32,540 bases of DNA from Planktotalea sp. GTDB taxonomy: Bacteria; Pseudomonadota; Alphaproteobacteria; Rhodobacterales; Rhodobacteraceae. Location of the stretch: positions 1 through 32,540 of the forward strand of contig NZ_JABBAM010000035.1 of NCBI RefSeq assembly GCF_018607965.1. The letters are read 5' to 3'. The position numbers and the translations under genes were made by a program. A model generated the notes under the pieces. It was not told where the DNA came from, did not search any database, and saw nothing but the letters and a program-made list of their open reading frames with translations. Below are positions 8,183 to 18,568 of this stretch, piece after piece; position 1 is the stretch's first letter; every line of letters starts with the position of its first letter.

Positions 8183-10228
8183 TTAGCCGCGTCGTTTGCG
8201 ACGACGTCCACCACCCTCGCCATCACCACCGCCTGTATTGAAACTAACGTTCGGCAAGGTTGTGATCTTACTGAGCTCGGGGAAAGGGTCCGTCTTGTGC
8301 GGTATCGCGCTGGCATTGATAAAGTGCTCTTGGAATTTCGGTTCAATCGCGGTTTCGACTTTGGTGATCTGACCAACGGTGGCTTCGATTTCGGCGCGCG
8401 ACGTCACGTTGCAAAGGGCAATGCGTGCGCCTGTACCAGCGGCGTTTCCTGCACTGGTCACCTTATCAAGGGGTGCATCTGGGATCATACCAAGCACCAT
8501 CGCGTGTTTGGGCGAGATATGCGCGCCGAATGCTCCTGCGAGGACAACACGATCTACAGTGTCTACACCGCGTTCATCCATTAAAAGGCGCGCACCTGCG
8601 TAAAGCGCTGATTTCGCGAGCTGAATCGCACGAATGTCGCCCTGTGTCACGGTGATGCGTGGTCCACCATCCGCTGTTCCATCATGGATCAAATAGGAAT
8701 GTGTGCGTCCCTCGGGGAAACTGCGTTGTGTGCCTGTTTGCGAGGCTGATCCAATTAAGCCGCTTTCATCAAGCAGTCCCGCCATGCGCATTTCAGCGAC
8801 GGCCTCAATAATGCCAGAGCCACAGATCCCAGTGATTCCAGAGGTCGCAACAGCAAGATCGAACCCATCTTCATCAGACCAAATGTCAGAGCCGATCACG
8901 CGAAAACGCGGTTCTTTGGTGGCGGGGTTTATTTCAAGGCGCTCAATCGCACCGGGGGCGGCGCGCTGGCCTGAACTGATCTGCGCACCTTCAAAGGCTG
9001 GGCCTGTGGGGGAAGAGCACGCAAGCACACGGCTTTCGTCACCAAGCAAGATTTCGGCGTTAGTGCCCACATCAACTATGAGTACCAAGTCTTTGGATTT
9101 ACCGGGCTCTTCGGACAATGCAACAGCAGCGGCGTCTGCGCCAACATGGCCTGCAATGCACGGCAGAAGGTAGACACGCCCGTTGTCATTCATCGCGTGC
9201 AGATCCATTTCGCGCGCATCAAGGCTCATTGAGCCAGACGTTGCGAGCGCAAATGGCGCTTGGCCAAGTTCGACAGGATCAATGCCCAAAAGCAGGTGGT
9301 GCATCACGGGATTACATACAAAGACGGTTTCAAAAATCGCGTTCGGATCAATGTCGGCCTCAGTTGCGATGCTTTCGATCAAGCCGTTGATAGATGTGCG
9401 CACGGCAACGGTCATTTCGACGTCGCCGCCCGGGTTCATCATGACGTAGGAAACGCGGCTCATCAGGTCTTCACCAAACCTAATTTGCGGGTTCATCAGG
9501 CCAGAGGACGCTTTGACTTCGCCTGTCACAAGATCACACAAATGCGCTGCGATGGTGGTTGATCCAAGGTCAATTGCAAGGCCGTAAAGACCACCTTCAT
9601 AAAGACCGGGCCAAACATCCAAAATGCGCGCGTGCTCTTCATCGTGCCCCTTATTCAGCGCGACGGAGATCTGCCATTTGCCTTTGCGCAAAGCCGGTTG
9701 CAGTTTACTTAGGACGGGCAGGGCAGTGCGGACATCGTCAATATCCCATTGTTCTTTTAACGCACGTGCGACGCGCTCAAGATCGCCTGTTGGCGTGTGC
9801 ATGTCGGGTTCATCAACTTCGACGAAATATAGGCGCGTTGCCGGATCCATCGTGATCGCGCGGTTTGAAGCGGCCTTGCGGATCACCTGCTTATGCACTT
9901 GGCTTTCTTCAGGCACATCGATCACAATGTTACCTTGTACCGTCGCCTGACACCCTAAGCGGCGACCTGCTTTCAGGCCACGCTTATCATCATAACGTTG
10001 CTCGACTGAATTCCACTCGGACAAAGCGCCCTCAACAGCCGTCACGCCATGTTTGGAGAAATCTCCATAAGACGGGGTGATCTGACATTTGGAACAAATC
10101 CCGCGACCCCCACAGACGCTGTCAAGATCAACTCCAAGCTGACGTGCAGCCGTGAGGACAGGTGTGCCAAGTGGAAAGTGACCACGCTTGCCAGAAGGCG
10201 TGAAGACTACAAGAGGATCGCCAGACAT
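8183..10228 (-). CDS. 2Fe-2S ferredoxin/ASKHA-domain protein, RACo-like corrinoid-protein activator
   Basis: A 681-residue protein of the family that includes RACo/RamA, ATP-dependent reductive activators that return inactive Co(II) corrinoid proteins to Co(I). The N-terminus is a plant-type 2Fe-2S domain with Cys 39, 45, 48 (CGGRGICSKC) and 93 (RRLGCQA). After a linker comes the DUF4445/ASKHA part with nucleotide-fold signatures LAIDLGSTTIAAHL, LIVDVGTNAEILLG, GSGIIEAVAEM and VVLAGAFGAHI. The extreme C-terminus is an unusual Gly-rich stretch followed by RRRKRRG. It is cytoplasmic by sequence. The likely partner system is a corrinoid methyltransferase; an MttB-like gene lies at 24266-25807 in this window but is not adjacent. 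It diverges from the transporter gene across about 200 bases. The function is inferred from family membership. Confidence 0.83.
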   Translation of the reverse strand: MSGDPLVVFTPSGKRGHFPLGTPVLTAARQLGVDLDSVCGGRGICSKCQITPSYGDFSKHGVTAVEGALSEWNSVEQRYDDKRGLKAGRRLGCQATVQGNIVIDVPEESQVHKQVIRKAASNRAITMDPATRLYFVEVDEPDMHTPTGDLERVARALKEQWDIDDVRTALPVLSKLQPALRKGKWQISVALNKGHDEEHARILDVWPGLYEGGLYGLAIDLGSTTIAAHLCDLVTGEVKASSGLMNPQIRFGEDLMSRVSYVMMNPGGDVEMTVAVRTSINGLIESIATEADIDPNAIFETVFVCNPVMHHLLLGIDPVELGQAPFALATSGSMSLDAREMDLHAMNDNGRVYLLPCIAGHVGADAAAVALSEEPGKSKDLVLIVDVGTNAEILLGDESRVLACSSPTGPAFEGAQISSGQRAAPGAIERLEINPATKEPRFRVIGSDIWSDEDGFDLAVATSGITGICGSGIIEAVAEMRMAGLLDESGLIGSASQTGTQRSFPEGRTHSYLIHDGTADGGPRITVTQGDIRAIQLAKSALYAGARLLMDERGVDTVDRVVLAGAFGAHISPKHAMVLGMIPDAPLDKVTSAGNAAGTGARIALCNVTSRAEIEATVGQITKVETAIEPKFQEHFINASAIPHKTDPFPELSKITTLPNVSFNTGGGDGEGGGRRRKRRG

Positions 10229-10429
10229 AATTTTTGTACCTGTGAGTTGGACAGCTTTTGTCGCTACATTAGGGTTCGCGCGTCAAAGGGAAAGCGTGCA
10301 AACGTCATAAACTTAACAATCGGCGTCATTATTTACACTTTGCGGTATTCGTTGGGTTTCAAAGCATGGACATTTCAATGTTTATTGCGCTTGTTAAGCA
10401 AGTTACCGACACACCAAGGACCCCAACCC

Positions 10430-11419
10430 ATGTCCCTTCAGACGCCTTCGCCTGTCGATCAAGTGACTAATACAGATTTCTGGCGTCGCACTCCGCCGGC
10501 ATTGTTTCCTGCACTCATTGGATTGATGGGCTTGGGGCTTGCGTGGCGGGCCGCTGCTGATTTTGCTCCAATAGGGGTAAGCCCTTTCGCAAGTTACATA
10601 ATTTTAGGATTTGGTAGTGTTCTTTTGGTGTTCATCGTGGCGTGTTATTTGACAAAGATTGGCGCACGCCCAACGGTGATTATTGAAGACATGGCAAGTG
10701 TGCCGGGACGTGCTGGCGTATCGGCACTCACCGTAAGTCTTTTCCTCTTTTCGGCTGCAATTGCACCTGTGTCGCCTTTAGTCGCGGCATTCGCGCTTTT
10801 TCCAGGGCTTTTGGGGCATATCGCGACAGCTGGTTTAGCGATCTTAATCATGATGCGAACGCCGCAAGGTTTGATTGTGTCGCCCGCTTGGCATCTGAGT
10901 TTTGTTGGCTTCATAGTGGCCTGCTTGGCAGCGGTCCCCTTGGGATATACTGGGTTGGGTCAAACTATACTAACCATAACAATCATAGTCGCAGTCTGCA
11001 TTTACGGCATCAGCCTTTTACAGATGAGCAAAGGCGATCTGCCAGAGCAAGTGCGCCCGCTTTTGGCAATACATTTGGCACCCGTTAGCTTGTTTACAAC
11101 CGTTTCAACATTGCTTGGACACACAACACTTGCTTTGGTCTTTGCGGTTGGTGCGATGGGCATTGCAGGGGTTCTAATTAGTCGCGCTCGCTATTTGACC
11201 ATTGCGGGCTTTTCTCCGCTGTGGGGGGCATTCACATTCCCGATTGCCGCGTTCAGCGCCGCATTCTTTACGTTAAGCGCTCAGATCAGTGCCTTTGGTT
11301 GGCTCGCTTTAATTCCCCTTGCTCTAGGCACGGTCCTGACGCCCTTCATCCTGTTTCGCGTCCTTAAGATGTGGTCAACTGGCGCACTGGCCACGAAAAC
11401 AGGGGCCGCAGTCGCATAA
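10430..11419 (+). CDS. TDT-family (TehA/SLAC1-like) membrane transporter
   Basis: From the ATG at 10430 (MSLQTPSPVDQ), preceded by an AAGGA ribosome-binding site, the protein has 329 residues and about ten hydrophobic segments. Visible examples are ALFPALIGLMGLGLAWRAA, ASYIILGFGSVLLVFIVACY and LAILIMMRTPQG followed by further helices to the C-terminus. The layout and the opening FWRRTPPALFPALIGLMGLG match the tellurite-resistance/dicarboxylate transporter (TDT) family that contains TehA and SLAC1, which are anion channels or transporters of the inner membrane. The frame is open further upstream (to 10049), but that part overlaps the divergent ASKHA gene and is not hydrophobic. The substrate cannot be predicted. 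It lies 77 bases before guaB. Confidence 0.8.
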   Translation: MSLQTPSPVDQVTNTDFWRRTPPALFPALIGLMGLGLAWRAAADFAPIGVSPFASYIILGFGSVLLVFIVACYLTKIGARPTVIIEDMASVPGRAGVSALTVSLFLFSAAIAPVSPLVAAFALFPGLLGHIATAGLAILIMMRTPQGLIVSPAWHLSFVGFIVACLAAVPLGYTGLGQTILTITIIVAVCIYGISLLQMSKGDLPEQVRPLLAIHLAPVSLFTTVSTLLGHTTLALVFAVGAMGIAGVLISRARYLTIAGFSPLWGAFTFPIAAFSAAFFTLSAQISAFGWLALIPLALGTVLTPFILFRVLKMWSTGALATKTGAAVA

Positions 11420-11457
11420 AGCGTCTCAAAGCTCTTTTCATTCGGCCAAACCCGTGA

Positions 11458-12945
<1,488 letters not shown>

Positions 12946-12949
12946 AAGC

Positions 12950-14146
12950 ATGACCCCAGGCGCGCGCGTATCAGCTGCAATTGAATGTCTCGATGCAATT
13001 TTCGAAGGTGCGCCCGCAGAAAAGGCCCTCACGGGTTGGGCGCGCCGGTCACGTTTTGCGGGATCTAAGGATCGTGCAGCCGTGCGTGATCATGTGTTTG
13101 ACGCACTTAGACAGCGCGACACATACGCGGGTTTGGGCGGCGCACTTGCGGGCCGTAGTGTAATGATCGGCCTTGTAATAGCGCAGGGCCTGACGATGGA
13201 TCATTTGTTTGACGGGCAAGGCTATGCACCTGCGCCGTTGACAGACGCTGAACGTCAAGCGCTCGCTGGCGTGATGTGTTCCTCGGATACCGTTGCCACA
13301 CTCCCGTCAGAGTGGTTCTGGGACATGCCTGATTGGTGTGTGCAGGCGCTGGAACGTTCGCATCCCAATCAAGCTAAACAGATTGCAGATGCTCTCAAAA
13401 GCCGTGCACCTGTGGATATTCGGCTGAATTCAAAGTTAAGCACGATGGACGAGGCTATTCGCGACTTGGCGGTCGATGGCATTGAGGTCGAGCCGTGTGA
13501 TATTGCTAAATCAGCCCTGAGGGTCACGCAAAATCCAAGAAAAATTAAATTATCTGACGCTTACTTGAGTGGAAAAGTCGAATTACAGGATGCGGGCAGC
13601 CAAGCATTGATCGAAGCGCTTCCCCTGACTGATGCGCACATAATTCTTGATTACTGCGCGGGTGGGGGCGGAAAAGCGCTGGCGATGAGCGCGATATGTG
13701 ATGCAAAAATCTACGCCCACGATATTGATGCCGCGCGCATGAAAGACATCCCCGTGCGTGCAGAGCGCGCAGAAACCCACATCAGGTGCTTGGAAACCAG
13801 CGAGTTGGCGGACCAAGGCCCGTTTGATCTGGTTCTATGTGATGCGCCGTGTTCAGGATCAGGCGCATGGCGTCGCAGTCCGGATGCCAAGTGGCGCTTT
13901 ACACAAGATCGGTTTGGTGAGCTCCTTGAAATCCAAAGTGACATTTTGCGCAAGGCGCATTTGCTTGTAGCGCCTGGCGGGTATTTCGTGTTTGCAACCT
14001 GTTCATTGTTCCACGAAGAAAATGAAGATCAGGTGAAGAGTTTTCTAAAAGAAATTCCGAGCTTCACTTGCATCCATCAGAAAAGTTGGACACCGCTTGA
14101 TGGATGTGACGGATTTTTCGCGGCCATTTTGCAGCTTAAGGACTAG
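12950..14146 (+). CDS. RsmB/NOP-family SAM-dependent rRNA cytosine-5 methyltransferase
   Basis: A 398-residue protein from the ATG at 12950, four bases after the guaB stop; an upstream in-frame extension would overlap guaB and is not needed. The N-terminal part (about 1-140) is the helical NusB-like region seen in this group (GARVSAAIECLDAIFEGAPA). The C-terminal Rossmann domain has the SAM loop LDYCAGGGGKALAM, motif IV DAPCSGSGAWRRSPDAKWRF and motif VI ATCSLFHEENEDQV, giving the paired catalytic cysteines of m5C RNA methyltransferases. These enzymes modify 16S rRNA or tRNA; which nucleotide is modified cannot be read from the sequence. It probably shares the guaB promoter. Confidence 0.9.
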   Translation: MTPGARVSAAIECLDAIFEGAPAEKALTGWARRSRFAGSKDRAAVRDHVFDALRQRDTYAGLGGALAGRSVMIGLVIAQGLTMDHLFDGQGYAPAPLTDAERQALAGVMCSSDTVATLPSEWFWDMPDWCVQALERSHPNQAKQIADALKSRAPVDIRLNSKLSTMDEAIRDLAVDGIEVEPCDIAKSALRVTQNPRKIKLSDAYLSGKVELQDAGSQALIEALPLTDAHIILDYCAGGGGKALAMSAICDAKIYAHDIDAARMKDIPVRAERAETHIRCLETSELADQGPFDLVLCDAPCSGSGAWRRSPDAKWRFTQDRFGELLEIQSDILRKAHLLVAPGGYFVFATCSLFHEENEDQVKSFLKEIPSFTCIHQKSWTPLDGCDGFFAAILQLKD

Positions 14147-14178
14147 ATTGGCAACCTAAGGTAGATTTTAGGTGCATC

Positions 14179-14193
14179 TTAAGATAGTGTTAA
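14179..14193 (+). promoter_or_regulatory. CtrA-type binding site upstream of cckA
   Basis: TTAA-GATAGTG-TTAA is an exact match to the TTAA-N7-TTAA full site bound by the response regulator CtrA in alphaproteobacteria. It lies 45-59 bases before the likely cckA start and inside the only intergenic space upstream of it. CckA feeds phosphate to CtrA through ChpT, so this would be a feedback site. Binding is inferred. Confidence 0.6.
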
Positions 14194-14237
14194 TCAATTC
14201 GCCTTAGTTGCGAATGGAGCTATTTCGGGAGCGCTAC

Positions 14238-16532
14238 GTGTCAGAAGCCATCCTACCCAGCAGTCAATCAATTTGGTCTGCACGCGCGTCTTCAGCATCT
14301 CGTGTTGTCTTGCCCTTGCTCGCGGCAGGCGTTTTTTACGCTGCATCGATCTCGCCAGATCGCATTTCCACCCTCATTTTGATCGCAATCGCCTGCGTTC
14401 TTTTGTTTGGTTGGGCAAGCCGGCTTGCGGTGTTCTCCAATAGCGTTTCCGGACAGATAGATCCATTGAAGTCCGCTAAAGCATTCTGTGAAAACGATCT
14501 TTTAGCGACGCTTATTTCTAACGACGCAGGCGAGGTGATTTGGTTTAATTCTGCCTCAAGCAATTTGATGACCCAAAGCAATCTGCAAACCATTTCAATC
14601 AAAGGATTTTTAGAACCACACCTCCCTAATGTCGCTGGTATCGTTCGACGGATGTCCAAACAAGTTGACCTTGAAGGGGCGTGTAAAGAACGTTTGGTTG
14701 GGCAATCTGGCCGCGTTGATATTCATGTGCAGCGTGTCGGTTAGCACCAGTTGTGGCGCATTGATTTGAAACTGCCGTCCAAATCGGATGAGCAGAATGA
14801 AACGGCAATGCTCACGATTGGTCGAAAGGGCACTATTCTTTATATGAATGGTGCTGCAAAGGATTTGATTGGTGAACGCGTCAAGGGTTTGAATCGATTG
14901 TTCTTCAATGGAATGCCCCCTGTCTGGACAGGTGCAATCCCTAAGCACTTCTAATGGAACGATAAAAGTCCATGTGAAAACACAGCAGTTGCAAGCTGAT
15001 CGCTCTCACATGTTCCTCTCTCCGGTGAAAGTGGGCGCTGACGGAGGGACTACGTGTTGAAAGATCTGCCAATTCCAATCCTTCACTTGAGGCCAAATGG
15101 TGAAATTGAACAGGCAAATACCGAAGCGTTAACGCTTCTGGGATATTCAGACTTAATCGGATCCTGCTTGACGGACATATTTGATAGCCATGGGTTATTG
15201 ATCGACGATTGGATCGATAAAGCAACCTCTGCAAACTCTATCATTGATGCAGAGTTTTTGCGTGTGCGCCGGGCAAAGAAAGAAACTGTCGTACAAGTTG
15301 CGCTGAAGCGGATTGGCAATGACGCCGATTCACGGCTTGTTGCGATTTTGACGGATGCCACAAAATTGAAATCCCTCGAAGCGCAGTTCGTGCAAAGCCA
15401 AAAAATGCAAGCGATTGGTCAATTGGCTGGTGGTGTTGCACATGATTTTAACAACCTTTTGACTGCGATTTCAGGTCATTGTGATCTTATGTTGCTGCAC
15501 CATGATCCTGGCGATCAAGACTACGCTGATTTGATGCAAATCCATCAAAACTCTAACCGAGCTGCAGGACTCGTTAGCCAACTGCTCGCGTTTTCGCGCA
15601 AGCAAACAATGCAGCTTGAACATTTGGATTTGCGCGACACGCTGTCAGATCTTACTCACTTGTTAAATCGGCTTGTTGGCGAAACCGTCACTCTGACGCT
15701 GACGCATGATCCCGTATTAAAGCCCGTTCGTGCAGATAAGCGCCAGCTTGAGCAAGTGATCATGAACCTCGTGGTGAACGCCAGAGATGCAATGCCGAGT
15801 GGTGGAGAAATTACAATTCAAACGGAAAACACAACACTTAGCGTTCCCTTGCGCCGTGATCGTGTGACCGTGCCAACGGGAGACTATATTGTTGCGCGCG
15901 TACGCGATGTCGGTACTGTTATTGATGCAGATGCTTTGGAAAAAATATTTGAACCCTTCTATACGACCAAACACATGGGGGAAGGCACAGGTTTGGGGCT
16001 ATCAACTGCGTATGGAATCGTAAAACAGACGGGTGGTTTCATTTTTGCAGATAGTGAACTGGGGCAAGGAACGTGTTTTTCTTTGTTGTTCCCTGCAAGC
16101 AATGATCAAGCCACAAAAATTGTGTCAAAAACAGAGACTTTGCCGAGACAATCAAAAACGATGTGCAGCGGCGTCGTCCTTTTGGTGGAAGACGAAGCAC
16201 CCGTCCGTGCATTTGCATCTCGGGCTTTGGGAATGTGTGGATTTGAAGTGATTGAAGCAGAGTGTGCAGAAATGGCATTGGATATGTTTCAAGACAAAAC
16301 CCTGAGGGTCGATGTGTTTGTAACGGATGTCATCATGCCAAGTATGGGCGGCCCAACGTGGGTGCGCAAAGCAATGGTTGATAGGCCCGACGTCAAAGTA
16401 ATCTTTGTATCCGGCTACGCTGAAGGTGCTTTCCAAGGTGAAAACAAACAGCTTCCGGAATCGGTCTTTTTGCCCAAACCATTTTCCTTGGCTGAGCTTA
16501 CATCGACAGTTCAAAGCCAACTTACATCCTAA
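14238..16532 (+). pseudogene. cckA: Hybrid histidine kinase CckA gene, broken in its N-terminal half
   Basis: Taken together, the frames encode a CckA-type kinase: two N-terminal membrane segments (RVVLPLLAAGVFYAASI; TLILIAIACVLLFGWA), PAS-like regions, HisKA, HATPase and a receiver. The gene is interrupted by an in-frame TAG at 14742-14744, after which the same frame stays conserved-looking to a TAA at 14952. Between about 14945 and 15057 the plausible protein lies in the +1 frame (TSNGTIKVHVKTQQ...GADGG), then the original frame resumes at DYVLKDLPIPIL. There are thus one nonsense codon and two compensating frameshifts. The start is probably the GTG at 14238 with GGGAG just upstream; ATG 14214 is the alternative. 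A CtrA box precedes it and recA lies downstream, the usual CckA neighbourhood. Sequencing error is the rival explanation. Confidence 0.8.
15054..16532 (+). CDS. Intact kinase/receiver half of CckA, possibly translated separately
   Basis: A 492-residue frame that starts at GTG 15054, with GGAGGG at 15043-15048 giving ideal ribosome-binding spacing. Domains: PAS (about 5-110), HisKA with phospho-acceptor His 130 in GGVAHDFNNLL, HATPase with N-box NLVVNARDAM, G2 box GEGTGLGLST, and a C-terminal receiver with VEDEAPVRAF, phospho-acceptor Asp 425 in VTDVIMP and Lys in FLPKPFS. The G1 box reads DVGTVI where family members have DxGxGI: Val 289 replaces the second Gly, which should harm ATP binding. 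If translated, it would be a soluble kinase/phosphatase without the membrane sensor. Whether it is expressed cannot be decided here. It converges with the sulfotransferase-like gene 12 bases downstream. Confidence 0.6.
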   Translation: MLKDLPIPILHLRPNGEIEQANTEALTLLGYSDLIGSCLTDIFDSHGLLIDDWIDKATSANSIIDAEFLRVRRAKKETVVQVALKRIGNDADSRLVAILTDATKLKSLEAQFVQSQKMQAIGQLAGGVAHDFNNLLTAISGHCDLMLLHHDPGDQDYADLMQIHQNSNRAAGLVSQLLAFSRKQTMQLEHLDLRDTLSDLTHLLNRLVGETVTLTLTHDPVLKPVRADKRQLEQVIMNLVVNARDAMPSGGEITIQTENTTLSVPLRRDRVTVPTGDYIVARVRDVGTVIDADALEKIFEPFYTTKHMGEGTGLGLSTAYGIVKQTGGFIFADSELGQGTCFSLLFPASNDQATKIVSKTETLPRQSKTMCSGVVLLVEDEAPVRAFASRALGMCGFEVIEAECAEMALDMFQDKTLRVDVFVTDVIMPSMGGPTWVRKAMVDRPDVKVIFVSGYAEGAFQGENKQLPESVFLPKPFSLAELTSTVQSQLTS

Positions 16533-16544
16533 AGCGTATTTTCA

Positions 16545-17141
16545 TTAGGACTGCGTTTGAATGCTATTCCATAGATCAAATTCGTCTGCCATTTTACGTT
16601 TGAAACGCATTTCAACGTCCGCAGATAGGATCGGTTTGGAGCCCGCAGAAACATTCAGGCGCTCCAAGTTCAGAGGTCGCTTGAAACGATCCTCTAGGAA
16701 TGCGGTCCAACCAGCCTGATCTTCGTATCTGAAGAGATGGTCGACCTTTGTCCTGTTTGGTCGGGGTTCCAAAAATTTGACCTGTGAGCCCACGTTGGCA
16801 ACAGGCGGCTTGTCGCCTTTCATGTAGGCCAGAATGAAATCATCGAAACTGATTTCTGCAGTAGATTTAGGGTTTCCGTTCAGAAATGGCCGCTGTAGAT
16901 ACTTATACCAACTTCCAAGCCAGCTAATGGGTTCGCGCATCATTGCAAAGGTTTCCATTTCAGCCTTGCAAGCTTTCTCAAACATTGGCCGGAAGAAGCG
17001 ATTGTAACGGTACACAGGGGCGTGCTTTAGTTCAGGTGGATCGGAAATTATCATGGATGCTTTGTCCGACAGAGCGGATTCGATGGCTGTCGTCCCTGTC
17101 TTGGGAACAGACAACAGAACCAATTTTTCTTTCCAAAACAA
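16545..17141 (-). CDS. Sulfotransferase-like protein
   Basis: A 198-residue protein with the P-loop-like 5'-phosphosulfate binding motif of sulfotransferases near its N-terminus (LLSVPKTGTTAIESAL) and a second block FAMMREPISWLGSWYKYLQR resembling the 3'-phosphate binding region, with RxP and WxxSW-like residues. Such enzymes move sulfate from PAPS to a small molecule, sugar or protein; the acceptor is unknown. No ATG exists near the expected N-terminus; the frame opens with TTG at 17141, and ATA or CTT codons lie further upstream in frame after a GAGGTGA purine stretch. The true start is uncertain, and the ATG may have been lost. It sits alone between convergent cckA and divergent recA. These proteins are often misannotated as gamma-glutamyl kinase in Rhodobacterales. 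Confidence 0.72.
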   Translation of the reverse strand: MFWKEKLVLLSVPKTGTTAIESALSDKASMIISDPPELKHAPVYRYNRFFRPMFEKACKAEMETFAMMREPISWLGSWYKYLQRPFLNGNPKSTAEISFDDFILAYMKGDKPPVANVGSQVKFLEPRPNRTKVDHLFRYEDQAGWTAFLEDRFKRPLNLERLNVSAGSKPILSADVEMRFKRKMADEFDLWNSIQTQS

Positions 17142-17256
17142 AAGTATAGAGAAAACTTCACCTCAAAATTTCATTCTACATCTATTCTTAACTGATCCAG
17201 CCCAATCTGCCATAGCGAAGATTTAACTTGATTTGTTCCTGTTTTAACCCCAATTA

Positions 17257-17271
17257 GAACATAATTGGAAC
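17257..17271 (-). promoter_or_regulatory. LexA (SOS) box upstream of recA
   Basis: GAAC-ATAATTG-GAAC is the reverse complement of the alphaproteobacterial GTTC-N7-GTTC LexA operator, 53-67 bases before the recA ATG. A third GAAC follows at 17276-17279 (spacing N4). The position and exact match make recA SOS control very likely. Confidence 0.8.
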
Positions 17272-17323
17272 ATGCGAACCGATTGCTGCGCGACGCGGCA
17301 TATGAAATAAGGAAGCAGAAACA

Positions 17324-18403
17324 ATGGCAACGGCAGATTTATTGAACATGAGCAGCAAAGCAAACGCAGATAAGCAAAAGGCGCTCGACAGCGCGCTGGC
17401 GCAAATCGAACGTCAGTTCGGTAAAGGGTCGATCATGAAGTTGGGCGACGAAAGTGCCGTTCAAAAGATTGAAGCGACGTCCACGGGATCCCTTGGTTTG
17501 GATATCGCATTGGGCATCGGAGGTCTGCCAAAAGGGCGGATTATCGAGATTTATGGTCCTGAAAGCTCTGGTAAGACCACGCTGACGCTTCACACGATTG
17601 CAGAAGAGCAGAAAAAGGGCGGCGTATGTGCCTTTGTTGATGCCGAGCACGCGCTTGATCCACAATACGCCAAAAAGCTTGGCGTAGATATCGACGAACT
17701 TTTGATTTCGCAGCCCGACACGGGTGAGCAAGCTTTGGAAATCGTCGATACGCTGGTGCGCTCCGGTGCGGTCAGCATGGTCGTGGTCGATTCGGTTGCG
17801 GCCTTGACGCCAAAATCAGAACTTGAAGGCGACATGGGCGATTATAGCGTCGGCGTTCACGCCCGTTTGATGAGCCAAGCCATGCGTAAATTAACGGGCT
17901 CTATTAGTCGCACCAACTGTATGGTCGTCTTTATTAACCAAATCAGAATGAAGATTGGCGTCATGTTTGGTTCGCCCGAAACAACGACGGGTGGCAACGC
18001 GCTGAAATTCTATTCATCTGTCCGCCTCGACATTCGCCGCATTGGTGCCGTCAAAGATCGCGACGAAATTGTTGGCAACGCGACCCGCGTGAAAGTGGTT
18101 AAGAACAAAGTCGCTCCGCCGTTCAAGCAGGTTGAATTCGACATCATGTATGGCGAAGGCATTTCCAAAATGGGCGAATTGTTGGATCTGGGCGTCAAAG
18201 CGGGCGTTGTCGACAAAGCGGGGTCTTGGTTCAGTTACGGTGACGAACGGATTGGTCAGGGCCGTGAGAATGCAAAAATCTTTTTGAAAGAGAATACGCA
18301 TATCTCGCTTGATATCGAAGATAAAATTCGCGCTGCACATGGACTTGATTTCGAAATCCCCGAAGGTGGGAAGAAACCAGATGATGACATCCTAGAAGCG
18401 TAA
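17324..18403 (+). CDS. recA: Recombinase A
   Basis: RecA forms ATP-dependent filaments on single-stranded DNA for homologous recombination and triggers LexA self-cleavage. The 359-residue protein has all hallmarks: Walker [11 protein letters not shown] (about residue 75), [19 protein letters not shown], the [10 protein letters not shown] Walker B strand, loop L1 region [40 protein letters not shown] (L2), and an acidic C-terminal tail [10 protein letters not shown]. The ATG follows an AAGGAAG ribosome-binding site; a second ATG ([10 protein letters not shown]) eight codons in is a possible alternative start. It is preceded by a LexA box and followed by a rho-independent terminator. The neighbours cckA and alaS are typical for the order. 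Confidence 0.98.
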   Translation: MATADLLNMSSKANADKQKALDSALAQIERQFGKGSIMKLGDESAVQKIEATSTGSLGLDIALGIGGLPKGRIIEIYGPESSGKTTLTLHTIAEEQKKGGVCAFVDAEHALDPQYAKKLGVDIDELLISQPDTGEQALEIVDTLVRSGAVSMVVVDSVAALTPKSELEGDMGDYSVGVHARLMSQAMRKLTGSISRTNCMVVFINQIRMKIGVMFGSPETTTGGNALKFYSSVRLDIRRIGAVKDRDEIVGNATRVKVVKNKVAPPFKQVEFDIMYGEGISKMGELLDLGVKAGVVDKAGSWFSYGDERIGQGRENAKIFLKENTHISLDIEDKIRAAHGLDFEIPEGGKKPDDDILEA

Positions 18404-18432
18404 GTCTTCTACCCATCTAATTGAGTTATAGA

Positions 18433-18460
18433 GAGCGCTGCCGAATGGTGGCGCTCTTTT
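18433..18460 (+). terminator. Rho-independent terminator after recA
   Basis: GAGCGCTGCC and GGTGGCGCTC form a 10-bp stem (two G-U pairs) around a GAAT loop, followed by TTTTGTGTTTT. It lies 29 bases after the recA stop and separates recA from alaS. Confidence 0.85.
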
Positions 18461-18568
18461 GTGTTTTAAGACGGATTGACGCCAAGACCTGAACGGCCTG
18501 TAGACACTCAGGGTGCGGGGAGGTATTTCACCTATAACGCAAATTCAGCCCTTAAAGGCATATGTATC

